Source: Clavelina lepadiformis (Eukaryota; Chordata; Ascidiacea; Aplousobranchia; Clavelinidae). Taken from it: DNA of 64,000 nt. The stretch covers positions 64,501 to 128,500 of the forward strand of contig NC_135246.1 in NCBI RefSeq assembly GCF_947623445.1, read 5' to 3'. The notes under the pieces are model-generated. The model did not search any database and was not told where the DNA came from. It saw nothing but the letters and a program-made list of their open reading frames with translations. Below, piece after piece: positions 34,640 to 47,600 of this stretch (position 1 is its first letter; every line of letters begins with the position of its first letter). The position numbers and the translations under genes were made by a program.

Positions 34640-35795
34640 ATGAATTTGAGCGAAATGACTGACTTCGAGATCGCTGACTTTGTGAGATCAGGTAATGTAC
34701 ACTAGCTTGTGTAACCTAGTGCGTACTTATGTAGCCAGGTACGTGTGTTAAATAGTCTGCTATTCGTTTCTAGGGGAAGAGAGTTGTGCGAACCAACTTG
34801 ACGATATCCCGTCAACAAGTGGCATAGCCGAAGCCGAAAAGTTTGCGACTCAAACGGGTGCCAGGTATGCCAAATTTTGTGTGACAGATTGCAACAGAAA
34901 ATAACTAACGGTTGTACTTTTTAAGAGAGTTTGTGCAGGAAATGGCAAACGAGGCCATTAATCCTACTGGGTATAAAGCTTTTGTGAAAACCATAATTAA
35001 CACGTACACTTTGAAAGCGTTTGATTTAAAAATTCTTACATAAAATAACTGCAGATAAGCAAATAAAGAGTTTCTTTCACGCAAAAATCTCTTGAGAGAG
35101 TAATTTTAACTCCTGTCTTTTCTTGTGGCCTCTCAACTAATTGCCAAAAACAGTCAAAATTTTTTTAAACTCTTTCCAGATCAAGAGAACAAAGTGATGT
35201 AAAACCGGAGAAAAAGAAACGGATTATACCGAAGAAAAAGTGTCCGTAAGTTCTACTATAATTTCGACCAGCTTTCAAGTATGAAAGGAAGAGAATTTGA
35301 AATATTTCAACTTTTCAATACTGTGTTTGATTATTATGTGTAAAAGAAAACAAAAGCCAAACATGTCCAAGACCAATGACATAATGGTGTTAGTAATTGT
35401 TGTAGATACTGTGGTGTCATGAACTCCAACATATCGCGCCACTGCCAAGAGATGCACAAGAAACCGTATCACGGGGAAGGTGATTTCGAGTGCAGACTTT
35501 GCAAAAAAAGGCTGACTTCTTGGAATGGCCTCGTGAGACACTTACGTGGCAAGTGTCACGCAGGTCGACCCGAGGCAATGGAGATGGCTGCATCTTTGGA
35601 CCGCCGCCGGAAAAGCGTCCCAATCGTAAGTTTGGCTAAATACATACAGTACAAACTGACTGTGCAGTTGAAACAACTTATGCAATGATTCACACAAATC
35701 CTCGCTACTTTTTACAGCAAAGAACTAACTGCTTTAACTGGGACGAGGTTATAAACGACTTCAAAAGATTTCGGGATCACACAGGAATGCATTGA
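34640..35795 (+). CDS. Two-C2H2-zinc-finger protein, five exons
   Basis: Exons at 34640-34691, 34774-34864, 35180-35245, 35406-35625 and 35718-35795 join in frame and give a 168-residue protein that starts MNLSEMTDFEIADFVRSG. Two C2H2 fingers follow a lysine-rich stretch: CPYCGVMNSNISRHCQEMH, which spans the exon 3/4 junction, and CRLCKKRLTSWNGLVRHL ending in GKCH. After the fingers comes AASLDRRRK. The fingers and the SLD-RRR motif match the decayed minus-strand locus at 17.2-17.4 kb, so both belong to one family. After the stop, another frame stays open to 35932 (LKLNPAQVDRVLRNSLF), which suggests a frameshift or unseen splice in the last exon. Such finger pairs precede recombinase domains in some families, but none is seen here. 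Function unknown; probably nuclear and DNA-binding. Confidence 0.6.
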
Positions 35796-36010
35796 AGTTG
35801 AACCCGGCCCAAGTGGATAGAGTGTTGAGAAATTCACTTTTTCAGCTCAATTTTCAGAACAAAGTACCTGCCAGTGAGGCTGTCGTTTTTTTAGGGGACA
35901 ATATTCCAGAATTTCCGGAAACTGACGTCTGAAAAAAATACCTGGCTTCTTGAAAAAGTTACTTGCCACGTTCATTTTTCAAGTTTCCCCTGAACAATTC
36001 CTCGGTTTAG

Positions 36011-36685
36011 TAGGGATAACGGTTAACCGATTAACCGCAGGTTGTTTAGGAAGAGTATCGTTGCTAATGCGTTTTACACTTTTTAGTAAGTTTGAACATT
36101 CTTTGTTACGTAGAGGCTGACTCCCGCTGAGCGCAATTAAACCTTTGTTCACACTTCTATTGTCTTATACTTTCAACTACGGTACTCGTAAAATGCACGA
36201 GTGAAATTTACTATCAGGTCACAAAGAAAGCATAATGAATGATTCTTTTAATAGAAGACTGCATTCTCATGGCAAGGTAAAGTCTGTGAAGTGTCAGTTG
36301 ACTACAACCTAGTTTGAAGTGAGTAAATTTAAGAGATGAAATTTAAACGTTTGAAAACTGATAATCCAGTTTGGGGCTACTAAAAAACTCCGGTCCCGTC
36401 TACCGGATTTCACAATTGATGCATCGTGCTTTATAAGGAGGGGGTTGCAGAAGCAGTGAACATTAAATTTGCGTGATTTTTCTCGTATTCGCTCGTACTG
36501 CGCGTGTACGTAGATCTACAATAAAACTTAGTAATGATTTTACAATCCATTTTTCATGCAAACCTCGTGAAATCGATTGTCTCACCTAGCAGTTATTATT
36601 CGGTTAACCGGTTAGATAAATTCCAAATATACGGATATATCCGTTATCCGGATAGTAAAAATTATTGATATCCGAACTGACCCTA
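36011..36685. mobile_element. Possible non-autonomous hAT-like element
   Basis: Ends TAGGGATAACGGTTAACCG and CCGAACTGACCCTA are roughly inverted and enclose repeated GGTTAACCG and CGGATATATCCG palindromes. No clean 8-bp target duplication was found, so the assignment is tentative. The interior is non-coding. Confidence 0.45.
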
Positions 36686-39453
36686 CCCAGGACTTTAAAT
36701 TAGGCCGTTGCATTGGCAAAACAATGCGACATTCCCTCATAAAAATGCCGAACCCTGATGATTTGGAAGTCTGTGTCTCCTCAAATTGACAGCGTAAGAA
36801 GACGTCTTTTTGGCTCTTCGGGTGCTTTCGTTTTATCCAAGTCGGATAGTTAATGTAATTTTATGGTAAACACACGGCTTTTGTGTTTTCGTAACGCCGA
36901 GAATTAGAAGGTTGAGAATGAAATCGAAATGTTATTTATTAGAATGCTTAACTCTCCCAAAAAAGACTCGCTTCACGCTTAACCCTATCCACACCGGGCT
37001 CGCGACTTTACGATTTTAAATAGGTGTGTCCGACAGTACACACACATTTTCAATCGTTAATTACTCGAAAACTATACGTCGTAAACTGCACCCCATTCGT
37101 CAAGGATTAGCCCATAGGAAAGGGGAAAAGAATGCACGGATTTAGCCATTCGTATGGACTGAAAGGAATATTTCCATCTTTTATAGTAATTGTTTAAGCC
37201 AAGCTTTAGGACAGAAAGCTGTAAAAAATTCTATTTTAAATTCCGATGTCCCTGTTTGTCGAATTAGGGTCGACATATATCGAAATCATTGAAGATTTTG
37301 AACTCGAAGTATTTTTGAAACATAAAGTGCTCTATCGCAAATTCTATTCAAAGAAATTCATGCAAATTCCGGTTGCCGTGGCACACTGTCACGATCTTAC
37401 CCATGACTAGATTTGAGCGGTTTTGCTTTAAAATTGGACGAGTTACAGCTCGAAAATTTGAGAGATTTCCGACCAAATAAGAATTCGCAATGAACCGTAT
37501 AAGAAATAATTGTAGCCGTATATTTTTATCGAATGCTCAGTTGGGTTGTGGTACTATAAATCATGACCGCTAGGTAGCGGCAAAGCACCACATTTCAACC
37601 ACAGACGCACTTTGGCAACGTCTCTACACGCCAAGTGATGTCTATACATCGGCACATGTTCAAGTTAGTCTCACTTATGGGCCAGCAATGTACATATACA
37701 CATTTACGAACAAAATAATGTCTTTATTTGCTATAACGCCAGTGCATCAGCTCCACTCTTCGACCTCGTCCTAGAGCATATTGATTTAGCTGACGTGTGC
37801 GTTAAAGCTCATGGTTGGCAAATACTTAGATTGCGTCGCTGGCCTCGCTGTGGTCAAACTTAAACCGGTTTTTAACAGTCAAGTGAAGGCCTTTACCTTC
37901 TAAACGACAAGTAAAATCTTTTAGAAGTGTTTCGAGTCAACTGGAAAGTAAGACCCCGGTCAAATCAAATAAATGGTTTCTAAATTTACGCAACATGCAC
38001 AAATAAAAATACTATTTGAGTCGGAAAAAAAGTTTCAAATTTTTCAAAAACCTGGATTTAAACTAAATTCTTGATTGTTTTTTCTGTTTTGGGGTTTTAC
38101 ACTATCGTTATTTTCATGCGCGTTTTACGTCTTCTGGGTTCGGGCCCCATCGCCAAAATACCGAAAAAACAAAATAATTGTTCGATGGAAACGCCCACAA
38201 TAAACAGCGCGGGCTTGGGAGCTTCTTGAGCTCTTTTGCTCGCAGGAAACCGCTGCTAGCCCGGCAGCGAAATGGGCGAAGGTCGCTCGCGTGCTTCAAC
38301 ACGCGAGAATGGTGGTCATTGAAGCGTGAAACCGCTGTGTGAGCTCACAATAACGCTTTGTCTGGTGAAAGATGGTGGATTGAAGGGTGGGTTGTTGTAT
38401 TAGTGAGGTCTGGCAGGATTGAGTCACTGCTGAGTGCAGATTATATCCTAAAGTCAAAGCTTGGTGTTGAATTTCATAGTTGTCTATGCCGAGGTGCATT
38501 GAAGTTCAATATTACTCACACTTTTGTCATGTTTGACTGCGCTTTACTTGGAATGACGTAGGGATTACATAATAGACGGTTTTTGCGGACATCACACGAC
38601 AGGTCTAATGTAATTATGATGTCATCGAAGTGTAATGATTTAACAGAGTTTAATTGGAAAAGTTTAAAGTGTTTGATCATAAAGTAAAAGTGTGAAGTGA
38701 ACGTGAATGAGATCGAAAGTTAAAGATGGAACCAGCCAGTTGTACACCGACCCATCCAAGTAAAAGTTGTGGTTTTGCCAAGGGCAGATGACGTATGATG
38801 ACGTATATCCAAGCACTTGGCTTGGAACGACCATAAGTTGCTTACTAGAGTCTCAACGTTTGCGCTAAACCGCAACCAAGCGCAACTGTTTGACTTCGAG
38901 ATCTGTTCTTGGTAGCTAGAGCGTGACCAAGCAATTCTTCGCTAATAAATCACCTGCGTTGTCACTCTTTTAAGCCGTCATCTTCTGAGACCGACTTAAA
39001 TTGAATGATTAAAACTATTTTTTCAAGAATTTGTGTGAGTTTAAGTGACCTAAATGTATGAACTAAATCTTGTTTGTAATCTAAGTATAATATTTCCTAA
39101 AAAAACGGAACCAGCTTAGCCGCGCGCTTTCTCCCAACATAACCGCCATATTTTGTAGATTTTAAACTTTCATTGCCACTCACACCGGTTCATGATTTGC
39201 CAATAGAAAAGGTTTAGAATTTTTACTCATTCGTTGTCACGTTGAGACTAATGTGCGCTTGAGCAGGAACTTAAGTGAATATCTGGGTTAATCGCGCCGG
39301 AAATTATGTTTAGGCCTACATTCGTTTGTGCCTTCGCAAAGAACGGTCTTGTATTTGCAAGTCGCTGTATTTCTGCGACCACGTTAAACCAGTGCTTGGT
39401 TCCTTGCAGATGCTTGGTAGGAACATGTTTCGGGGATAAGACCCGCGCCTAGT
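36686..39453. other. Intergenic region before the sulfotransferase gene
   Basis: 36975-37095 is a copy of the dispersed repeat also seen at 7984-8115. The rest is AT-rich without supported genes. Several TGACGTAT or TGATGTCA motifs occur at 38570-38810. The promoter of the sulfotransferase gene should lie near the right end, but no TATA box stands out. Confidence 0.5.
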
Positions 39454-41600
39454 ATGCGTCCACATGACCCCTGGATCGCCGACCTTAGAAGTACAAGTTT
39501 GAAAAAAGTCGTTTCTAGAATTGGACTTCCCGCAATCCCCGACTATCGCATGACGTCATATAGTAAGTTCATCCGTAAGTTAATCTTGCTCTTAACCCTG
39601 TTCTGTGGGGGAATCACCATAGCTTACGTCTACATCACTGGAGTTTGGCATCCGACGCCCAACTACGTCACCTTGGATACCTTGGACCATGGTGGTAGCC
39701 ATGCCAACCAGATTAAGAGCTCCAAGAAGAAAGGTGCGTTTTGCCTCAGCAGAAATCGTTTTGTTTGAAGTTAATGACTGGGCAGCTATCTCAAAACAAT
39801 ATAAAATAAAATAAGACTGTGGTTCACTAAAATCTTCTGACGTCATCCTGCATCATAAACTTATCCAACTCGCAGGATTGATCATAGTAACCAACCATAG
39901 GTCGGGGTCAACTTTCCTCGGTCAGTTCTTCAACCAAAGATCCGACGTCTTCTACATCTTCGAACCTCTCGTCACATTTGATGAGAAATGCTCCTACAGT
40001 GAGAAGAAGAAGACCAGACACCTCCATGACCTGCTCAAGTGCAACATCAGAGATCAACCTCTCGTCTTCGCTGAGGCCGGAAGACCGATCGATCAGGAGA
40101 AAATAAAAGGTCTTGGCCAGAAATGTATCCCGAACAACTTCTGCTTCAGGTAAAAAACTTGTTCCGAGACCATTCAAAGCATCTCGAAATGTTCAAGGAG
40201 TCATTTGTGTCATTGCAGAGAGAAGAGCAAAGCGCTCTGCGCAGGACAGTTCTGCACAACCGGAAACAACGTCACGTGCTCTAGATGCGGTCCAGTGAAC
40301 TCGACAATGGCGTCAAGTAAATGCGCGGAATCGTCGCTGGTCGTGATCAAAGTGATTCGTTTGTGCCATGTAAACAATCTAAAATCGATTCTGGAAGATT
40401 CGAATATTGACGTAAAGGTTAATTTGCTTATGACGAATCAATTGCATTTCTTGTGACGTTAGAACCAAATTATTACGTGACGTTAGCACCTAGCTTGTGT
40501 AAGAACACATCAATCATTCACAAAGGTGCCATAAGTACCATTTTACCCACTAGCGCCACCCATATAACTCCAGCCAAAAGCAAGGGGACCTAGCGTGGCT
40601 AAAATAGAAAAACTGCGCTACTGTTCCCATTAAAGCGCTTTTAACCATCCATGACCAACTTGTAGGTGATTCACCTAATGCGAGACCCACGTGGCGTCCT
40701 GAGTTCAAGGTTGAGGGTTCAAGAGGGGACTTCCCGTATGACGTTGCAAGGGGTCGTGAAAATGTGCGATCGAAATCTAGAAAATGTGAAGTTCGCACGC
40801 GGTCAACCTGATTGGCTGAGAAACAAATACAAAATAATGAGGTGGGTGCTTGAGATGGTGACGTCAAGAAAACTAGATTCTATCAATCATATGACGTCAA
40901 TCATCAAACCTACATCTTGTTTCACAATAATAATTGAGATTTTCTTTGGTATTTTGTTACTAATTTTCTTATTTATAACAATTTAATTTTAAGCAGATAT
41001 GAAGACATTTGTCAATTTCCACTAAAATTCGCTGAAAAAATCTACAAGTTTGTCGGCGTCGGTATGACCTCCACCATGAAACGTTGGATCTACGCAAACA
41101 CGAAGGTGAAATTGCTTTGAAAGTTTCTCCGTAACATACCTGGTTATTATTTATAAATGTGTTTGAACCAGCCATTGCCACAAAGGAAGCTATTTTGCGC
41201 TGGAAAAGTTCACACAAAAACAACTTATGACTTTTTCCAGGGCAGTTTGCGTAATATGGGAGACATTCGCGGCTTCAGAGTTTTTAAAACGCTGATCAGG
41301 AAAGAGAAGAAAGCTCTTAAAAGGCTTCCGCGCGCGCAGCATAGCGTCGAACACGTCAAGCGGAAAGCTCTCAAGCAAGCCATCTTGCACGATCCGTACA
41401 CTACAACTAGAAATTCTAGCGCCACCTGGCGGCAGTGGATAGCGAAGTTAAATTTTAATCAAATTTCGTATGTTCAAGCGAAATGCAGTGACGTAATGAA
41501 TGAGCTCCGTTATCTGTCTGTAAACGAGACACAATTTACTGAACGTACTCCACCTTTCATTCGAACTCTGTGTTCCCCTTCCAATTTTAATTTATGTTGA
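39454..41600 (+). CDS. Carbohydrate sulfotransferase (Gal/GlcNAc/GalNAc 6-O type), six exons
   Basis: Likely a Golgi enzyme that moves sulfate from PAPS to a sugar in a glycan. Exons 39454-39733, 39876-40149, 40219-40417, 40666-40841, 40997-41105 and 41241-41600 join in frame and give 465 residues. A short cytosolic tail precedes a signal-anchor at about residues 43-64 (LILLLTLFCGGITIAYVY), the type II layout of the family. The 5'-phosphosulfate loop is HRSGSTFLGQFF (residues 101-112), and the 3'-phosphate site is RDPRGVLSSR (257-266). RYEDI follows at the exon 4/5 junction. The C terminus (RNSSATWRQW, then VQAKCSDVMNELRYLSV) matches the end of the CHST1-7 group. All introns have GT-AG ends. 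A polyadenylation signal AATAAA lies at 41934. The exact acceptor sugar cannot be told from sequence. Confidence 0.9.
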
Positions 41601-44600
41601 ACTATTTTATAAGTTTTTACATTTTTAACTATTTTTTTAAATTAAACGTTTGGTTTCTGCGACATATGCTGCGTTTTGTTGTGATATTACGCTGTTTATT
41701 TTGCCTGTGATGGATTTAGCTTTTTAAAGGTTAGCAAATGTCTGTAACGTTTTCATATATCGTATATCTGTAATGTTTTCGGTTTAACTTACAAAGTTAA
41801 ATTTGCACTTTTTCACAAAATGTTTGTGTTCGTTTACACCTCTCAATAACGGCACCATAATTTTGAATTTCTTTAAAGCATTTTGCTGTTTTATCAATAT
41901 TTTTATTTGTTTTGAAAACGGTGAAGTTTTTGCAATAAATTCTAATCCATTTTCAATAACTTAGTATTTAGATATTTCGTCGATCAAATTTCTAAGTATG
42001 AAGGCTAAAGACCCAGATGATTGTCGGTGAAAAGATAATACAATAAATTCGTCTCCGGCGAAATTATTCATTTTGCTCAAACCAACCCGATATAAATGAC
42101 TCAGCATTATTCCTGGCGATGACACTATGGCAAATTAATTTTATTCGTTTGTGTATTACTTGTGTGAAGTATTACACAACAAACACATCCGTCATAATGA
42201 ACGCAACTCATGACTCGTGACGTAACCGTCACAATACCAATGACTCAGCCGCCAATTTTTCTTCCATCTGTAGTCAACATTTCTTGCGCAGCACAAACTA
42301 GTTCACCCCAATATTGTTGCAAGTTGCCCCAATCTTGCCAATCGGTTCCAGCTTTTATCAATTTCCACAAAGTTGGGATCGGGAAGAATGCCAATAGCGC
42401 CTATAGCGGTGATTTTAGCGAGGATCAGACACAGCGCCAACTCAATGGCTGAACTTGTCATAAAGGCGTGACTGAATAATTCGTCACTTGGTGGCACAAG
42501 TGAAGTCGGGTTTCAGCAGAAAGCCGGATGGGGCCATTCTATGCATGTTTGCCGATTTTAGAGCTGTTTTTCTGACTATTTATAGAGATACTGTATTAAA
42601 TTTTTATGAAAACTACAAATCGATTCGTATGCATTGATCTCTAAAAACACTGTTTGTAGAGATCATTGTTCGGATATTTTATGTGGCATCTGATAGACGC
42701 CAACTGATTGGGATTCCCCTTCGTTGATTACTCGATTTTACTGTTAGCTAATTCTATATTATAATTATATGTTTTTAGAAGATTAGATTTAAGGGTCGTA
42801 AAATCATTTCACCCGCTAAAAATTGTTCGGTTTATTAAGGGAAAGTAGTGAAACAAAAGCTCGAAAAAAGTGTATTTTGGACTTTTGACTTCTGAAAGGG
42901 GATTTTACCAGATACTTATGAGTTATGGGTTGCAAATGGTGAATTTTTGTGACGTTACTTATTTATGGATACGTCAAAATAAGATGGCATCGTATACGAC
43001 TGTGATTATGTAACTGTTAACTCGGAACTTTGAGATGTTCGTGCTCTTGTGCATTTTTGCACTAGACTGGCAGGCAGTTAAATTCTTGCCATTTTATATT
43101 CATTTTGGAAAATATTTCTCAACCACCCCATATGCCTTGTAAGGTTTTTGTGCACCGGACAGCGTAATTTTAATGCTGCTGTGCACTAAATACCGCTGTT
43201 TGGGTATTACTTGGCTTACAATGTCGGTTTTTTGAACCATTCAGTGCACCAGATAACTACTTTCTTTCCATATGGGCAGCCTACTATTGTAAAGATCTGA
43301 ATGGGCCCAGGTGGCCGTATCTATCCTCTCACTTTTGGCTGTTGCCAAACGACGCACCATTTACTATGATTTGAACCTGCAATTGCCAACTCGCACACTG
43401 GTTATATCCAAACAATCACTTTAGAGGCATAGAATGCCACACCACTAACATTTATCAGACGATGCTCCAGAAATATACCAGGATAAGTCACCAGAGCTCT
43501 ATAGGATTATTTCTTGAATTGATCTGGCGCTAAATATTTCCTAATTGGCTTTGTCGAGGTGAAATGAAACAAACTGTACTGGATTAAGATTAAATCTTGG
43601 ACACTTATAATTGTATTTTATAATTACTACATTGACATGGTAATAAATGCTCAATGAATAGATGATTACTGTAACAGATTGATGGAATTCAACATCCGTT
43701 CACACAGAGCGTGCACACACGATGGCTAGCACAATCGAATGACCTCGTAACGTAATCCGAATGACATCGGTACGACACAAACTTGAAGGGAATAGTGATT
43801 AAATTAAATACTAGCAATTAATGGAAACTAAAGTTAAGCATGCTGTTTCCCCATTAGGTTGTGTGCCAGTTAGGAAAGAAGGAAATCAAATAAAATAACA
43901 TGAATGAAATAATAGTTTCATTGGTCAACAATTTCATGAATATAATAACAATTTCATTCGAACATTATCACAATTAAAATAAAAACAATTGCATGATGCA
44001 ACATAGGGGTCAATTCTGTGCTAGAAAATTGGGACATAAGCCAACTTTGTTTGCCGGATTTGTCCGATCATACAAACTTAAGCATCGTATTAAGTTAAAC
44101 AACCAAAAATTCACCTGGTTAATTACAAATCAGTTCGAGGGAGCATGTGAGATTTCTTCTAGCACATTCATATGTCTAGTAATACGTTCATATGGCATTC
44201 AGTCACACTCCTGCAACATTACGACTATAATTTCATTATTTTAATACTGTATTAGTGTAATATCACTAGTAACCAGGGTTGTAACCAGATTGGAAATTAT
44301 GGTATTTCTCGATGAGATTTCAGGGGTGCGGAACGGCCAAACTCGGGGCTACTGAGTGTGGGACACCTAATATATGGGTGAGAATTGGTGAACCAGGTGC
44401 AATTTGCAGTCTAGCAGGCAAAACACCGAGCTTGTTGGCTTCATTTTCCAGAAATAAATGTGAAATGTTTGGGCACAGCAAGCACAGTCTTGAAAAATGT
44501 CGAGGGTACTGTTGCCTTGTCATCTGCTACGGCTTATAACCAAGTCCAGTCAAAGCCCTTACTTAAAATTTATGACACTGTGGAGTCAGTTTCCATTTCA

Positions 44601-44622
44601 GGTGTGTTTTGAAGTAGAGTCA
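41601..44622. other. 3' region of the sulfotransferase gene and intergenic spacer
   Basis: The sulfotransferase 3' UTR probably runs to just past the AATAAA at 41934-41939. Beyond it I see no supported gene; ORFs at 42210, 43993 and 44312 lack domains and splice context. The end (about 44590-44622) is a pyrimidine-rich acceptor-like site and short leader before AGMO. Confidence 0.5.
44590..44601 (+). promoter_or_regulatory. Acceptor-like site just upstream of the AGMO start codon
   Basis: TTTCCATTTCAG ends 21 nt before the ATG at 44623. It may be the 3' splice site of a 5' UTR intron, or a spliced-leader trans-splicing site if the organism is a tunicate. The sequence alone cannot decide. Confidence 0.4.
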
Positions 44623-47600
44623 ATGAATGTGTCTCAGATAACTCTGGTGCCCCATCTTGAGGCTTACAAACCAGGATTTTTTGAAAGTTTGAGGTCTCTC
44701 TTCTATTTCATCTTGCCAAGCGAATCATCTTTCCGAGATGTGAGCCACGTACCTGACTACACCAGTGCGGTGAGTGACCTGGCCACTGGTCACTGGTGTG
44801 GCTTCTCCGTGTTTGACGTTGTTCATGTTAACGTGTGCTGGTTTGTGTTGGGCACTGCATGTGAAAATTTTGATGTCTCCACCTTTTAAAGTGAAAGTGT
44901 CAGCACTTTTAGAGAAATTACGATGAATAAGAAACTTAATGGTTGTAATTTTCCTGCACAAAATCTTCTCTTTGTTGGTGCAAAATTAAACGGCTTCACT
45001 CTGCATCGAAACAATATTTTTGAATAAAGTTAGACTTCGATGAATGAAACGTGATGATCTCATGTCGGAATACTCGGTAATTTTAATCGAAAAATAAAAA
45101 CGAAACACAATGCTTCCACAAAGCATTAGGGTTTAGATGTCATAACGATAGTAATAAGACGCTTGCGAAATGCGATCAATTGATCAACTGATCAACTTCA
45201 GCTACCATGCTGCACAACATAAAGAATTGTACGGGTAACTCTGCTAAATTAAAGCCAAACAAAGGCAATTATAGGGTTGAGCCAAATTGAAACAGGTTGG
45301 GTTTGTGAGAATTCGATTAATAGATTTTGATATTTGTGCATATTGGAATCTGTTATATTTTTTATTCTTGTTTCATCAAAATGCTGATAATCAAGCAAAG
45401 TAACTTGACCTTCTGTTGCCATATTTCATCATTTGATCTTTATATGTGAACATGCTTAAGGCTTTTTTGGGGATATTGTTTTAGGCGGTTCCTGCGTTTT
45501 TTTCTCTCATCATTCTCGAGCTGATTGTTTGTCTCCTGAAGGGGAGGAGAACCCTTCGAGTCAATGACACCATCACCAGTCTAAACGCAGGAGTGGCTTC
45601 CAGATTAATTCGGTAACCATCTTCACTTCTTCGTACATTAACATATAAAGCAAATGATGGCCTGATAATGCCACTGATTGCTACACAGAGCTAACTAGAA
45701 TAGTTTTTCACTTCTAACAACATTAAATGTCGGTCATGATCACAAATAACTATTTTTAAAAGACAGTTCCACTCTCTCGCCCTCAACAACAGTAGAAGAC
45801 TTGGCTATGTCTTCTCACTGTGCATGTCGTGTTATTTGCTTAAAGTTGTTTTTAATCTGACCTAACAGGCTGGTCAGTAAGCGTTCAATTGAACTTGTCC
45901 TCTACATCAACGTCTATGATCGCTTCCGACTCTTTGACTTGCCCTGGGACTCCAACTACACCTGGATCCTCTCATTTATCGGGATGGATTTTGCTTATTA
46001 CTGGTTCCATAGGCTGGCGCATGGTAGGTGCTCCGTACTATTCTATTTTGTGTATTTGCTTGTGTAGCCATGAATGTATTCACTGTACCTGTGCTAGTGA
46101 TTGTTGGGGAATGGATAGAATTTTTATGCATTCTTGTTGTCGCACCAGAAGATTTATTTTTCACAGATATCAACGACAGTCTGCCTCGTATAACACATTG
46201 CAGAATATTGTCTGCATTGTTGCAAATATTCCAGTTATTGGCTTGACCTACTTATTTTTGTTAACGTGACTTGACCCTAGTCCAGTTAAGGTGATTTCCC
46301 CAAAATATTACTATGCCCGAAGAAAGGACGTATCCAAAAAAAACTATTTCATATTTGTTTTGAACAAATTTTTTATTGAGTCAAACTAGAGTGTGCTGTG
46401 ACATTTGGCAACAAATTATATATCAATAAAGCGGACTTGACTTTCAGACACCAATTTAACTTGACTCGGGAAAACCTAAACTCGCAACTTTGTAACATTT
46501 GGTGCTTTCATCATTTTGTCTTCATTTACAATTCCTCATTTTTCCACCTCAGAAGTGAACATTTTCTGGATAAGTCATCAGACACATCACAGTTCAGAGG
46601 ATTATAATCTCGCAACCGCACTCCGGCAGTCTTCACTGCAAGGTTTTGTATCAATGGTAGGATTTTGATTTCTATTTTGCTCTTTTCTATAGGTTTTAAA
46701 TTTTCAAACAAAATTTCAATCAAGTGGATAATATGTTGATAATTCCATGAAATTTTGTATTTTTATCAAAAATATGTTTTTGTAGTTCATTTATTTGCCC
46801 AATGCCTTGTTCATTCCACCATCCGTCCATCTGGTGCACAGCCAGGTCAACATCTTATTTCAATTCTGGATCCACACCGAGCTGATAGACAATTTAGGTA
46901 TGTTCTATTGTGTCATAATAATCGTAGCTGCGTAATAATTTGTATCAAATGCATTGCCGAGGTAAAAGCCACAGAAATTATTCTTGTTGTTAGACCCGCT
47001 GTTGTTTTTGTCAGTACAACAACAATCTTTGTGCATAATTTTCGTTGGTCTGAACTTAATTCTGGCACTGCAGTCTGAACTTTGTTACCAGAAAAAGTGT
47101 TTCTCGCTTTGTCTCAAACTGTTTATGATGAGTTGATGAATGCAGTTGTAATATGTCCATGTGCCTTCAAATAAAATCCCAGAGACACTGTGATAAACCT
47201 CGGCTTATATTTCACAGGTCCTTTGGAGTACATTCTGAACACGCCAAGCCACCACAGAGTCCACCACGGAAGGAACCCATACTGTATTGACAAGAACTAT
47301 GCTGGAGCATTGATCATCTGGGATCGCATGTTTGGTGAGATACGACTCAATAACAAGTCTTGGGCAATAGATTGCTCTGAGTAAAAGATACCTCTTGCAG
47401 GCAAATGCAGTTTGATGGACTTGTGTGTAATCATGTAGTGACTTTGGCCAATTGTGCAGTAATTTTGACAATTTGAGTAAGTCGGTGATTGCATGAAGAC
47501 AATTTGAGTAAGTCGGTGATTGCATGAAGACAATTTGAGTAAGTCGGTGATTGTATGAAGACAATTTGAGTAAGTCGGTGATTGCATGAAGACAATTTGA

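Noticed and set aside
44312-44539. ORF with CEMFGHSKHSLEKC as a gag-type zinc knuckle
   Set aside because: Spacing does not fit the CX2CX4HX4C knuckle and no other retroelement feature is nearby.
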